From assembly GCA_033675265.1 (NCBI GenBank), contig JAUJYZ010000713.1:100001-164000 (forward strand): a stretch of 64,000 nt of DNA. The letters are read 5' to 3'. Of the stretch, positions 48,500 to 60,722 are shown in pieces. The stretch's first letter is position 1. The number at the start of each line of letters is the position of its first letter. Both the position numbers and the translations under genes were made by a program. The notes under the pieces were generated by a model. That model saw nothing but the letters and a program-made list of their open reading frames with translations. It had not been told where the DNA came from and ran no database searches. This stretch comes from Actinostola sp. cb2023 (taxonomy: Eukaryota; Cnidaria; Anthozoa; Actiniaria; Actinostolidae).

Positions 48500-50932
48500 T
48501 CAATCTTCTTTGAATGTTGCAATATATGACTGCATAGCTACCTCAGAGCAAGCAGTATTCGTACCAGCAGAACGTACTTCAACAAGATTGGCTGGTCTGA
48601 CAATGACACAGTTCAACGTTTTTGTCTTTCTGTCCAAACTACCAACACATCTGAAATATTGAGATTAAAGCAATATAGTATTAAAGTTGAGGATCCTCTT
48701 GATCTGTTAAGGCCCAGACACATGGTGCAACTTTTCTTGCAACATTGCACGCAACAATATTGCAGAAGTAGGATCAAGTTCTACTTCTGCAACGATTCCA
48801 CGCAACGTTGCACCGTGTGACACCCCAAAAAACCTTGTTGCGCGCAAAGTTGCAAGGAAAGTTGCATCGTGTGTCCGAGCCTTAAAGCTGTGTAATGTAA
48901 TGATCTACACAATTTATGAATATACCTGTAGTTTCTGCCTCTGGTTAGTCTTGGTAGTGATCGATCCTTTTTTAAAGAAATTTTAAAAACATTATAATGA
49001 TAATTAGTCGGGCTTCCTGTGGAAGCTCCGACTCTAAAAATGAGCTCCGTTCTTCGTTGACCCCAAATGACTAATTGGGTTCTACAGCGCATGCACCTAG
49101 ACATGAAGTCTGGCCAAGAAAGATTACAAAGCACAAACCAATCAGGGAAAGCACCGGAGGTCAAGGGGCCAAAATATAAGTCTTTTCTCGTCTAAATCTA
49201 AATTTAGATTGAAACAGGACGCTCTAGTAGCGTGAAGTCGGGCTATTAACGTTTTTACTGATATACTGTAAAGTTCGCAGTACTGAAATTGCAAGGAAAG
49301 CATGTTCTATCGAGCTCGAGTCATGCAACGACGAGCAGCCAAAAACTGTTTCAATCGCACTGAAAATCGCACTATAAGATATCTATATTTAGTTCAAATA
49401 GGTTACATTTCATTTAGAAGCCCGACTTCACGCTAGAAGAGCGTCTAGTTGAAGTTATAATTGAAGTTAATTAAATTTATATATTGTTTTTACCATTTCC
49501 CAAAATGTACACCTGAAATGAAAGTAAAAGTGAGGTTAGGTCAAATTTAGTAATGTGTGGAATATCCAAAATCAATCTGTGCTGGGAGGGAAGAGAGGAG
49601 GCTGGATGCATACCTCACATTGCTTGTATTGTCTTTGAGTATGAAGGTTTTAGCATTGCCTGTTGCATTTGTAGAAACTGCTGATTCCAAAACTCCTGAT
49701 AGTGACAAAGCAATTTGTATTATTGAATCTAGCATTACAGTGCGACTACACCAATCAAGTCCACCCAAACAAATTTTGAATCAAATTTTCTAATCACATT
49801 TGTGATGTTGAATAACAGAATAATGTCGAATTCTACAATTTAAACTATTTCTTGTTCACTCTTGATCATATACATACACATATAGAGTAAAATATATGCT
49901 TTTAAAGCGAAAATTTGTAGAGATTCTATTGCTTATTTGTATGAAAACTTGTTCGATTGCCATTGGTTCATTCTTGCTTACCATAAACTTCAAAGACGGC
50001 TGTTGTTTTATCCCTGAATTTTTCCCAATCCATGATTGTTTGTATTGAGGCTGTATAAAACTTTGCAGAGTTGTCCACCTTGGTTTTCATAGTGCCACGT
50101 TCTTGACCACGAGTAGCATTATTCTGAAAACAAATGGAATCGAGTTTTGTCACAGTGAAATGGGTGGCAACAAAACGATATTAAAATGACTCTATATTTT
50201 GTACTTCGCGAGATTTCAAAGTCTTGTTGATGGTGCCACAGTTGGTCCTGATATGGTCATTTCCTTGATGATTGGTATTTACACTCTTTAGTGAAATTCC
50301 ACCAACGCCAAACTGAGGCCTACAATGTATAACATCCAAACGAGAATAAGCTTAAATTAGATTTGCATGCTTCTTTGTGCTATGACACTGATTTGATTGT
50401 TTGCAAACTATTGACATTTTATAGTATTGTTGTACCTGGGTTTTGGCAGACAAGGAATAACTTTTGGTCCAGTATTTGCTTGTGACTTCGAGTCTGACTT
50501 TATTTGCATTGGTCTTTGACTTTGGCGTGTACTTTCGTGGCTGTTGTTGTTAAATCCATGTGTCGGTAATTTGGCTTTACTCCGTATCGAGGAGTCAAAT
50601 GCTGTTAATGTTGTGGCTACATTTTGCTGGCTTGTTGTTTTTGTAGCTATTTCTGGCCGAGTACCACCGTATTGCGTTGTGTTATTTGAAAACGAACTCT
50701 GGAAGTTGTTCGCTTGGCTTGAGCTCGGATTGGAATACAGTGCCTGCTTTATTCGTCTCTTTTTGCTATTAAAAATAGGAACCACTGTATGGGGAGAACT
50801 GCCTTCTTCATGTCCTTGTCTTTGATGCTCTTCAATAACACAAAACAGAAGTCATATCTCAAAGACCCGCTTTTACACGTAATATAAATACCTTTTCTAC
50901 TTACCACTTTCTCTTTTGAAATAGTGACTCAT
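48500..50932 (-). CDS. SPATA22: SPATA22-like meiotic recombination protein
   Basis: SPATA22 works with MEIOB and RPA on single-stranded DNA during meiotic double-strand-break repair. Exons 50905-50932, 50436-50829, 50205-50319, 49982-50123, 49614-49695, 49494-49512, 48926-48966 and 48500-48650 (minus) join in phase to 323 aa (human about 363). The N-terminal motif VPIFNSKKRRIKQALYSNP matches the family's conserved start. The middle is Ser/Gln/Asn-rich and looks disordered. The C-terminal OB-like part has TASIQTIMDWEKFRDKTTAV, FEVYGVLESAV, KTFILKDNTSNVRCTFWEMD, RSLPRLTRGRNYRCVGSLD and VIVRPANLVEV. Exon 6 is a 19-nt micro-exon, needed to restore CTFWEM. The first coding exon has only 28 nt. Divergent from PLBD2. 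The middle exon 50205-50319 is the least certain. Confidence 0.88.
48717..48885. mobile_element. MITE with TTAA ends, 'GGTGCAACTTTTCTTGCAA' family, copy 1
   Basis: TTAAGGCCCAGACACATGGT at the left is matched by an inverted CGTGTGTCCGAGCCTTAA at the right, with internal GCAACGTTGC-type palindromes. TTAA is on both sides. A second copy lies at 57353-57500. It is in the last SPATA22 intron. Confidence 0.75.
49007..49450. mobile_element. Inverted-repeat element with 'AGTCGGGCTTC' motif
   Basis: AGTCGGGCTTCCTGTGGAAG opens the segment. Farther in, TAGTAGCGTGAAGTCGGGCT (49228-49247) is inverted at 49421-49440 as AGCCCGACTTCACGCTAGAA-like sequence. It is in the SPATA22 intron between exons 48926-48966 and 49494-49512. 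Borders are approximate. Confidence 0.5.
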
Positions 50933-51462
50933 CTTTATATTTAATTAGTGAATAACCATAATAGCAACAATATATAAACGAACACTTTAACTTACGAAGG
51001 GTTTTCTTGTTCAACGAGACGACGCGCGCGCGCGGCAATATTTTTCCCGCTCTTTTTCCAGTAGCAGAACTGCGCGCGCTTGCTTTATTATGATTGGTTG
51101 AAACTACTTTTGAGCTGGCGCGCCAAACTTCGGGTTTCCCGCGAAAAAGCTGCTGAATTCAATTAATTTTTTTAAACCGTCGCGTCAGGCACAAGCCAAC
51201 TTTATCAGCTTTATACAGTTTATATCTTTGCAAACTTTGTCACAAAAATGTCATAGACAAGGAAGCGAAGGAAGTAATTCAGTACGGTCGCCATTCTCGT
51301 ACCCAGAGCCCGGGCTCTATCTGGGTACGAGAAAGGTACGAGAATGACGAGAATGTAAAGAATGTAAAGAATGTACGGTCGCAAAGGTCCGCAAGACGTC
51401 CGAGCTGGGGACTGAGAACGAAAGTCACATGGTTGTCAGGCGATCACAATCACAGCCGAAAA
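50933..51462. promoter_or_regulatory. Divergent promoter between SPATA22 and PLBD2
   Basis: 530 bp separate the two start codons. The region has a CpG-rich patch (GCGCGCGCGCGG near 51024-51040 and GGCGCGCC near 51118) and a palindrome-like segment with CTCGTACCCAGAGCCCGGGC and GGGTACGAGAA at about 51295-51330. No TATA box was assigned. Confidence 0.55.
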
Positions 51463-53406
51463 ATGGCGATGTTTTTGTTGTTGTTGGTTTTGGCTGTTCT
51501 TTCCAGTACATGTGGCATGAAAAGTGGTGAATATGTGTCTGTGGTTGTATCCTCTAAAGATCAATCTTTAGACATTGTACCTGGCAAAGTCTTTCCAAAC
51601 GTTGCATGGGCGCGCTTTTCCAACGAGATCGACAAATCAGGGTAAGCCATTGTACGACAAGCTGGGCTTTGAGTGATTTATAATATGATTGATTTTAATA
51701 CAGTTATACTGTGAAATCAAGTAGTCCAAAGACTCATCAAAGACCAGAACAACGTATATTTGTTTTAGAGAATACTATATTCAGGTGTACAGTATGATCG
51801 ATTATGAAAGTGTAGATGTTTTTTTACATTCACTTCAGTTGGAGCTACCTGGAAGTGCACAGCAATGGGTCATATCCCAATGATAAGCAAGCAAGAGCTG
51901 CAGGAATGGCAGAAGGATACATAACATCTGAACTTATCCACTTGTCATGGCTTAACCAATATGCTAGCTACTGTGAGAATGAAACTCAGTTCTGTGAAAA
52001 ACTTGAGAAGTTTATTCAAGAAAATGAAAAGTGGATGATTCAGGAAATAGCATCAGATTTGGATGAATACTGGCATCAGGTATTCAGCATTAGTATTCGT
52101 TTTATGGGGAGCAGGAGAATCTAATGCACTAGTCATCCCCTTCGGAGGGGGGGGGGGGCATTAGTGGGGGAAAGCGGGGACTTTCACTTCAAATTCACTA
52201 CCTTTTCGTTCCCCGGTAGGCGGGGTAGGTGGGGATTACACTTCCTTTCACCCCTTCGCCTTCCAGAGCGGGGAATAGGTGGAGGATTCGCGACTCACAT
52301 TTTACTGGTGGGGGAGTTCACCATTCATTTCTGCCCCTGGCTTTAATTTGAGTAAAAAGTGAATGCCCTGCTTATGCCCCCGGGTTGAGGGGGGGGGGGG
52401 GGGGGGGTGCATAAGGCCCGGTTTATAAGCCGATCTTTACATCTGCTTTCTAATGTATTCACTCTGATACATGTATTTGAAACAGGTCTAAGGGAAAAGG
52501 CCGGGTTGCTAATTCTTATAGTGTTTTGTGCACAAGTGTTAAAATATGTATATCTCATGAAATAAGAGATGTTGTCATATGACCTGTATGGACGGCACAC
52601 ATTGGGTAGGGCATGAATAATTCAGGTGACCAGTTCCATACTAAAATTGCTGAAAACCACATCCTGCTTGTTGGAGCATCGCAATATATAGGTTATACGA
52701 CGGGTATCCCCCAAGACATGAGGGCTTAAAGAGCCTATAACCCCTGTGAGTTTTGTTTTAAAAATCGATTATTATTTAGTGATTAGTTGCAGGTTTCAGT
52801 ATTTTGTGATTTGAACTTCGCGTTTGTGAGTTATAAAGGTTTGAAATTGGGATATGCTAATTTGGTGACATAATTTAAGGAGTGATGCCATAGCTTATTT
52901 AGGTGTATTCTTTTCTGAAATAGGATAAAAGGTTTATCAAATCATATCTAAAAACTGTGAAAAGATATTGCAAGTTTCAAAATGTCAGTAATTTGCACAA
53001 GCCAGGGTGTTTTTGTACAAGACCTGATTCCTTAAAGTGCGTCATTTTGACGTCATCTGATTTCCATATCATGATTTCAAACCTCTATATCTCACAAACA
53101 CGAAGTTCAAATCACAAAATACTAAAACCTGCAACTATTCACATAATATATAATCGATTTTTAAAACAAACTCACAGGGGTTATATAGGCACTTTAATTA
53201 ACCCAGAACAATTCGTCCAGCTTCATTCCATTTTATAATGTCTCATTTATACAGTCGAAGCTCCCGTAGGCGACCATCCAAACTGTTGATAAGCCATGTG
53301 GTCACTTTACAGGAGGTGGTCACTTACGAGAGATTCCAACTATAGTAGTGATTTGATTGGAAACTTTTGGTATTTTGGAAAACTGGTCGCTTAGGAGAGG
53401 TGGTCG

Positions 53407-53463
<57 letters not shown>

Positions 53464-56400
53464 TAGGAGGGGGGGGAGGTTGTCCCAACTGGTAGGGGTG
53501 ATCGGCACGCATAAATTAAAAGAGCTGTTGAAGCCATGTTGATTTCAACCCCTAAAAGGTACGACATATATTCATCCATATATGGCGAGAAAAAGTGATT
53601 GCGCTGATATCGTTTAATCAGTGACTGGACAACATCTTTCTTCTGTTCTTTCAATTGACCCTAAAATGTACGGACTCGTGTTACGTAACTGACTTTTGTG
53701 TTGGAACCCTAAAAGGTACACACAGGAAATATTTTCGACCCTAAAAGGACCGCCGATCACCCCTACCACTTGGCCAAAGGGAGTACCCCCCCCCGGGGGT
53801 GGTCGCTTACAGAGTGGTTGCAGCCAGAGGTTCAGCTGTAGTATTATTGATAAGGGACTCACATTTGTACATCATTACCAGTATTTGTCATCATACTAAA
53901 AGTTTAAGTTACCTGAATGAAATGGTAACATCAGATTATAGATTTATAACATTTTATTGCAGGTGCAACTCATTTTCATCCAGCTTGACGGCCTTAGAGA
54001 TGGATATCGGCATAATAAAACACTGCCTGACATACCTGAACTGGGTTTCTTGTAAGTCAATCAACTGGTTTTAATAATAATAATAATTTAATGAGGAAAC
54101 CAACTTCGCTGACAGAGTGATTTACAGAAGGGTCTTCTAGAATAAATTAATAATAGTGTGATAATTAATTTGTATTAAGATTCCATTTTGTCTCATGTTT
54201 TTAATTCTGTTTCTTTGCCCTAATTTTCAATGAATGTGGGAGTGAGTGGAGGACAGAAGGAGGCTCTTACACTACATTTTGTATCTCTTACACTATCTGT
54301 TTTTTATTTTCTGTGCATTACTTTTTTGGAAGACCTCTTTCAAAAAAAGAAGAAAAGAAACTCATATTTCAACTACAGTAATGAAATTAAAAATGTGTTA
54401 CATGTATTTTGTTGCAAAACCGAAAATGAAAACTAAATGCACAGCTAGATACATGTACCACTGTGTTTCTACAATAAATATTATTATTCTCAAAAGATTT
54501 TCTATGCATTACCTTTTTTGGAAGAGTATATTATACATGTAGGTTATTTACCGACTGAGAGATCCGTATTCTGCCTCAGTCCGCACTGTCACAGTTTTTC
54601 ACTATATTAATATAGACTGACCTTAAGTTGGTAAATAAAATACAGGTGTGTTTATCTTTTTCACACAAGTTTAAGGCCACTTGTAATTTCACCCTCACAA
54701 AATGGATACTGTAGACCTACATGTATAGGGCAGAGATAGGAAAATACGGCCCACCCAATAAACCAATCAAATTGAAGCATTCAAATACTGACGTACACTT
54801 GAAATAAAATAAAGCTACATGTACATATACTTCCTTATTATATTCAGAGCATTCCAAGGAGCTGAAGACTTTGCAGATCTGGAAATGGTTTTGAAAAAGA
54901 AGAACCCACGTCGTACCAAGGGATCTGGGTCGTGCTCTGCACTGATTAAACTTCTTCCAGAAAACAAGGAATTGTTTATATCACATGTCACATGGACTAC
55001 ATACATCGATCTACTCAGAATATTTAAGTTGTATGATTTTCCTTTTCAATATGCATCTGGGAAAAGTAAGTGATTGGTATGTACAGTATCTAACAGTAGG
55101 GACCTTTAAGCACCAGGATGACGACATCAAGGACGACGAAGTTCGGATAAAGTGTTTTGTTGTTTATTGTTTTCATAAATGTTTCTTTTTCCATGTTTTC
55201 ACTAAATTTGCACCCCCTTTCATGAATGACAGTCTTTTTGTGGACTGAAAGCAACTATCTGCATATAGGCATTTCATTGTGCAACCCAACAAGAAGTTAT
55301 TGAATTTTGTATAAACACTATTGTTTCTCTGATGTTGTCATCATCCATTCCGTTCTCGAGGCTTAAGGTCCCTAGTGAAAGTGTCAGTGAGGACAATATA
55401 TTTTATTATATTTTTAATGTGTTCAAAATTATATAAAAACTGTGACCACCTTTAATGTTTTTGTTAATGTTTTTGTCGTCCTTGATGTCGTCATCCTGGT
55501 GCTTAAAAGGTCCCTACTGTCTCAACCAAAGATAATAGATTTACTTGCCATATTAGAAGCTGATTGGCTAATGACCATGACATGTACATGTATGTATGAA
55601 AAGGTGGCCACAGTTTTCGGAGTCGCACTGTAATAATAATTATTGGTTGGTAAATGTGCCAGTATTTAGGTGTGTCACACTGCATGTAGTTGGTACACTG
55701 AAGAGTGTACACGTAGAGTCGTTTTCATATGAGTGGGAAGTACGTACATGTAGTTATGGTAATTGGTTCATATTGTGCCGTAACCGTGCCATGTCCAAGC
55801 CTTTCATTCCGTACTGTGACCACAACCTATATGCCATAGGGTTTCCTGCTCATATGAAAATTTCTCTAATACAGTACCTCACAGTTGTGTTCAGTGGTCA
55901 ATGGTGCCAAGATCATGGTTGGTATTGATGTCTTCATACATCTATACTGCATTTTATCAACACCAACTTCAACTTGGTACCATTGTTATGGTTATACAAC
56001 AGAACCGTGAAGCGATGTAAAACAGTTACTCTTAATGTTGCTTACAGACCAAATCCCTGGCTATCGACAAAGTTTTTCATCCTCCCCTGGTAATTTACTG
56101 AGTGGAGATGACTTCTACCTGCTCAGCAGTGGTATGGTAAGTATTTAAACATTTACCAGTGATAACCTTTATTATGTAATAGATACAGTCATGCTGTATG
56201 GGAATTATAGTATCCGACATATCATATGCACAGGTTTTACTATCATTTTCAAGATACCAGTAAGTTTGGCCAAGAAAATCAAAGTCAAAGTTTATAAATG
56301 AAGACAATTTTGTATCCGAATTACTAGCTAGATGTGTATGTATGCTACATTTTTTGTCTGGTTATGAAACTGGAATTAAATCAGAACTAAACTAGAACTA

Positions 56401-59400
56401 AACCTTGGCTAAGTTGGACTGAATTGCGAGACTCCAAGACTTGAGATTCTGAGATGCAGTATAAATGTTATGAGTCTGAGAATCCAAGATGAACACCGAG
56501 ATTTCGAGACTTGCTTAAAATTTGCATAATTTTTTAGATACCCTACTTTGTGTATCATCGTACATGTAAAGGAAAGAAACGTTGATTGTTATTTATTTGT
56601 TTCCAGTATAGTTATGCAATACCATATTTATCTTGTTAGGTGTCCCAAGAAACAACCATAGGAAACTCCAATGCTGATTTATGGAAATATGTTACTCCTG
56701 AAGGTATTGTATTTGAGTGGATCAGGACAATGGTAGCCAATAGACTGGCAAAGACATCAGGGGAATGGACCTACATGTTCTCAAAGTTTAATAGTGGAAC
56801 GTAAGTCATCTTATTGTTAGACTTGTTGCGTTATCAAGCAGCAATAATAATAATATTATTATTATTCCACTAGTGCGTCATTTTACCATATAAGGGCAAG
56901 AGAACACGCAAAATGTGCCAGCGTATTACACAATGGCTCAAAAACTTCAGGAAACGAAGAAACAAAATCAGTTGTGGAATAATCATAATATTGTAGAGCG
57001 CATCGAGGTTCCAGGATGCGCTATATAAATACTCTATTAATTATAAAATACAAGCATAAGCACAACAATCTGATTTTTCTATTTCTTCTTATGTGTGCAC
57101 TTAATACTTAGTCACGCCCATGTCCACATGACACAAGTTCTTTATGCTTGTGTCGCAAGTGAAAAGTGTGACTATCACACATACATGTGACTGATTCTTT
57201 CTTTACTTTTATCTTCATGTGAATGTTTGGATCCATAAGTTACAACAATCAGGTAAAACAGTTATTTACAAAAATTAAAACAAAGTCTTAATAAAGGTGG
57301 TTGAGCCATTCTACAATAAAATTCCAGATTGATGTCAGTTACCCAAACACTATTAAGGCCCGACATATGGTGCAACTTTTTGCAGAAGTAGGATTGCGTT
57401 CTACTTCTGCAACTGTTGCACACAACGATGCATCGTGTGACACCCCAAAAAACCTTATTGCGCGCAACATGCAAGAAAAGTTGCATCGTGTGTCTGGACA
57501 GTCGCTAACAATAAACTTATTGTTATTTCTAGTGGATGGTTTTAGATTATAAACTTTTTGTTCCTGGTCAACCTATAAAACCAGGAACACTCTCAATTTT
57601 GGAACAAATTCCTGGCATGACAGAATCAGCAGATATGAGTATTCACCTGGACCAACGACGCTACTGGGCAAGCTACAATATACCGTAAGCAAGTACATGA
57701 TGATGATGATGAATGTACTAGAACTTTTGATGGTGGAGATGATTATGATGATTGGAGTAAAGATATACTGATGGTCAGAATGACGATGATGTTGATCATG
57801 ATGGCAGTGAAGAGAGTGATGGTCAAAATCTTGTTCCAATGAAGATGATGATATTAGAGAGCTTAAGCAGCAGAGGTTTTTGACAATGTGGACGGCGCTT
57901 GCACTGACAAATAATGTCCAAAACGACCATTGACGTCCGTGATGGCAATCTAACATTATATTGTCAGTGCGCGTGCCGTCCGTGTTGACATAAACGTCTG
58001 CTGCTTAAGCTCTCTAATAATGATGACAATGGCAGTAATGATGGTGATGACTAGTTTGTCAATCATACACTACCAGAATTTATAAGTAAGGTTTTGCCTT
58101 TATTTTTGTGTAGATATTTTCCTTCCATTTATAACACAAGTGGTTTTGAGGACATTCGTCAAAAGTATGGCGCATTCTTTGACTACAACTTGAGTCCAAG
58201 AGCTCAGATATTCCGCAGAGATCAGCATAAAGTGGTTGATATTGACTCGATGATGAAACTTATGAGGTAAAGATTGTGGGTATTTGTAGGGTAAATATAC
58301 CCATTATAAGCAAGCAATTTAATTTAGCAATTTATGTAAGTTACAAATGTACTGCAGAATAGAACAAATTTAGCCCCCCCCCCCCCCCCCCCCCCCATAA
58401 ATTACCCAACTACAACATAATGACATCAGATAGATTCACATTTTGCATCTTTAGATGTCATCATCTATATGACAAACACAGTAATCAGACTGTAACTTTC
58501 TATAGGTACAATGACTTCAAGAATGACCCTCTGTCCAAGTGTAAGTGTACACCACCCTACAGCGCAGAGAATGGTATTTCTGCGCGCTGTGACCTCAACC
58601 CAGCTGATGGCAAGTACCCCATTCCAGCATTGGGTCATCGTATGCATGGCGGCACAGATTGCAAGGTACATCAAGTAACATTTGTATTTATTTATTTACT
58701 AAGCTTTCACCAATATATAGAAGTTACTAATGTAAAATTCCGCCCGCTTCAACAACCAATCAGAGCACACGATTTCCTGATACCAGACCGGGAAAAAATC
58801 AATGAAAATAGACAACATAAAAAAATATGTAGATAAATATAAATTATAAATTAAATAAATAATTGGTGAAGGTCGCACAACAGATTTTTAATTTATTATT
58901 ACGAAGCATTATAGAAATACTGAGAGACCTGTCACGTGACTGAAAACCAAATCACTTGATAATGAAGTTATTGCGATATTGTTTTCACAGTTTTGTGATA
59001 ATGTAAGTGTATTTGGGAAAGGAAATGCTTCAGAAATTTGCTATATTCGCAAAGATATCACGTGACAATTGTTTTAGTAAATAAAGAGGGGGCGTAAGGG
59101 GGGTCCGAAAACCGCAATTTAACCGCACATAAAAACGTTAAAAACCGCAATACCGCATCGAGATTTGCCAAAATACCGCAGATACAAATATTGAAGTTTC
59201 AGTGCACGTTGATGCTAAACAACCGGAAGTGAGAGGTTCCGAGTGAAAAAACCGCAGATATATTTATTTTACCGAATACGTCCTAAAATTAATAATAACC
59301 GTGAACCGCTGTCTTGTAAAACCGCAATACTGCAGTTTAAAATAAAAATTACCGCAAAACCGCACCAAAAATAACGTACGCAAAACCGCATCACCGCAAA

Positions 59401-59704
59401 CCGTTACGTCCTCAATAAACGCAGATATACCTCTGTGTTACTACAGTGTTTGTGTATTGCTTTGTTGGAAGAGTATACATTCTAATGGACAAACGTTTTG
59501 TGAATGACGGTGACATGTATATTACTATTGCAGATTACGTCATCTGAACTATTCAAGAAATTCCAATGCCATGCAGTGAGTGGACCAACACATGACCAAC
59601 AACCTGTGTTTCAGTGGAGTAAAACAGAATGGAAGAGACCTTTAGGACACCCTGATAAATTTGATTTCTCTCCTGTCGTTGTTTCGTGGGATAGTGAGAA
59701 TTAA
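51463..59704 (+). CDS. PLBD2: Phospholipase B-like 2 (lysosomal LAMA-like hydrolase)
   Basis: PLBD proteins are lysosomal N-terminal-nucleophile hydrolases; the natural substrate of PLBD2 is unsettled. Exons 51463-51641, 51839-52079, 53963-54051, 54848-55065, 56048-56136, 56640-56800, 57240-57252, 57533-57684, 58114-58266, 58506-58665 and 59534-59704 join in phase to 541 aa. The signal peptide is MAMFLLLLVLAVLSSTC. Cys199 in GSGSCSALIKLLP aligns with the nucleophile cysteine, where the precursor is cleaved in the family. Other family blocks are ETTIGNSNADLWKYVTPEG, ANRLAKTSGEW, FNSGTYNNQWMVLDYK, GTLSILEQIPGM, YWASYNIPYF, SPRAQIFRRDQ, MMKLMRYNDFKNDPLSKC and HRMHGGTDCK. Exon 7 has only 13 nt and encodes YNNQ. 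It fits PLBD2 better than PLBD1. Confidence 0.95.
52135..52425. repeat. G/C-run element in PLBD2 intron 2
   Basis: Starts CTAATGCACTAGTCATCCCC with a 12-G run and ends with a run of about 20 G and TGCATAAGGC. Complementary GCATTAGTGGGG and CCCCTGGC-type blocks suggest a degraded inverted-repeat element related to other poly-G elements here. Confidence 0.4.
52726..53197. mobile_element. Foldback MITE, 'GCCTATAACCCCTGTGAG' family, copy 2
   Basis: Bounded by TTAA at 52726-52729 and 53194-53197, with inverted halves sharing TTTTAAAAATCGATTAT and GTGATTTGAACTTCGCGTTT. It is the same family and organisation as 32619-33074. Confidence 0.82.
53404..53812. mobile_element. Poly-G ended repeat element, second member
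   Basis: Opens with about 53 G (53409-53461), then GATAGGAGGGGGGGAGG. Has three ACCCTAAAAGG(T/A)AC blocks and ends TACCCCCCCCCGGGGG. The CCCTAAAAGG blocks tie it to 6448-6945 and 59747-60068. It sits within a GTGGTCGCTTA repeat (53255-53408 and 53810-53830) that it probably interrupted. Confidence 0.62.
55094..55519. mobile_element. TIR element, 'CAGTAGGGACCTTTAAGCAC' ends
   Basis: The left end CAGTAGGGACCTTTAAGCAC and the inverted right end pair over about 45 bp, through GGATGACGACATCAAGGACG. The interior is AT-rich without a transposase. It is in PLBD2 intron 4. Confidence 0.8.
55716..55866. mobile_element. TA-flanked MITE, third copy
   Basis: GAGTCGTTTTCATATGAGTG at the left and inverted CTCATATGAAAATTTCTC at the right, with TA at both ends. 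Same family as 17473-17657, diverged. Confidence 0.68.
57353..57500. mobile_element. MITE, 'GGTGCAACTTTT' family, copy 2
   Basis: TTAAGGCCCGACATATGGTG followed by GCAGAAGTAGGAT and CCCCAAAAAACCTTATTGCG matches 48717-48885. The right TTAA is missing, so the right end is truncated or decayed. It lies directly between the 13-nt micro-exon and the next PLBD2 exon. Confidence 0.72.
57852..58019. mobile_element. Hairpin MITE
   Basis: TATTAGAGAGCTTAAGCAGC at the left is inverted as GCTGCTTAAGCTCTCTAATA at the right, with further partial pairing inside. It is inserted in a GATGAT-rich stretch of PLBD2 intron 8. Confidence 0.82.
59105..59405 (+). repeat. ACCGCA motif cluster
   Basis: ACCGCA occurs eleven times within about 290 bp, usually as AAACCGCA(A), with irregular spacing so it is not a simple tandem array. 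A CCGGAAGT ETS-type site lies among them at 59223. It is in the last PLBD2 intron. Confidence 0.8.
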
Positions 59705-59746
59705 ACCTCTTTGAATACTGAAATCGGAACTCTGGGGGAAAGGTTA

Positions 59747-60068
59747 CGTCCGGGGGAGGGGGGGGGGGACTCCCATATCTAAAGTGGTGGGGGTGCTTGT
59801 CGTACCTTTTAGGGGTCCAGATTTGGGATTTGGTACCTCTTGGAGTGTCACAAATCTAAAAGGACCACAAGACACTAAGCCGATACCTTTTAGGGTGTTT
59901 GTCAGTAAATAACATACCCGAGATAAGATAATGACAGCCGGATTGACAGTTGTAGCTTTTGTCACTTTAGAGTTGGTACCTTTTAGGGGTAACAATTATT
60001 TGTTGCCACGCCCACCTGGACAAGACACCATCCCCACCACTTTATATATGGGAGTCGTCCCCCTTACC
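59747..60068. mobile_element. Poly-G ended repeat element, third member
   Basis: Begins GGGGGAGGGGGGGGGGACTC and ends with inverted GGGAGTCGTCCCCC. Internal TACCTTTTAGGGGT blocks and GCCACGCCCACCTGGACAAG match those of 6448-6945 in inverted sense. It lies 43 bp after the PLBD2 stop. Confidence 0.7.
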
Positions 60069-60722
60069 TTAAAAATGTATCACTTTATTATGCAACACAA
60101 CATTCAATAATACGATATTATCAGTCTATATTTAGTATAATACATGCAAACGAGAACAAGGAGCTGCTGTGCATGATATTAACTAGTATTAAATCATTAA
60201 AAATTGTTCAATAGGGATTGCTTTACAAATATATGTCATTGAAGATATCATTGCACTGGTAGGTAAGAAACAGCCGGAATCTATTGTCAGGTCAATACCG
60301 CGCAATAATGTTACAAACACTTTCTAATAGTATTTTTGTATACAAAGTGTATAAGCAAATAAAATAACGAAGCATTTTGCTATTCACCGCAGTTATGTGT
60401 TTGATTACAACGAAATTCCGATCAAGGCCTTATTATTCGACGGGCTGCCTGTGGCATTTCTTTTTTCTTTTTCTTAAGTTACCATGGCCACAAATCGACA
60501 ACTGGGTACCAAGGCGCATGCGCTCTGGGCCCCTGAGGAAACCGAAGGCTCATTAATTGCTGAAGCCCACCAGTGAACGCTTACACGAGTGCCTTATTTC
60601 ACTGTAAAAACGGGTCCGACGTCAGCACGGACATCGAGTATCAAAAATGTTCCATTCTTTTACACGACACGAGTTTCTGGCGTCGCTAGAGAAAACAGTG
60701 TAACAATCAGCACGGGGGAATT
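60069..60722. other. Intergenic DNA after PLBD2
   Basis: No exon was recognised. AATAAAATAA at about 60358 is a late possible polyadenylation signal. A fragment at 60575-60612 (CACTGTAAAAACGGGTCCGA) resembles the dispersed repeat behind the 56-bp minisatellite. Confidence 0.4.
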
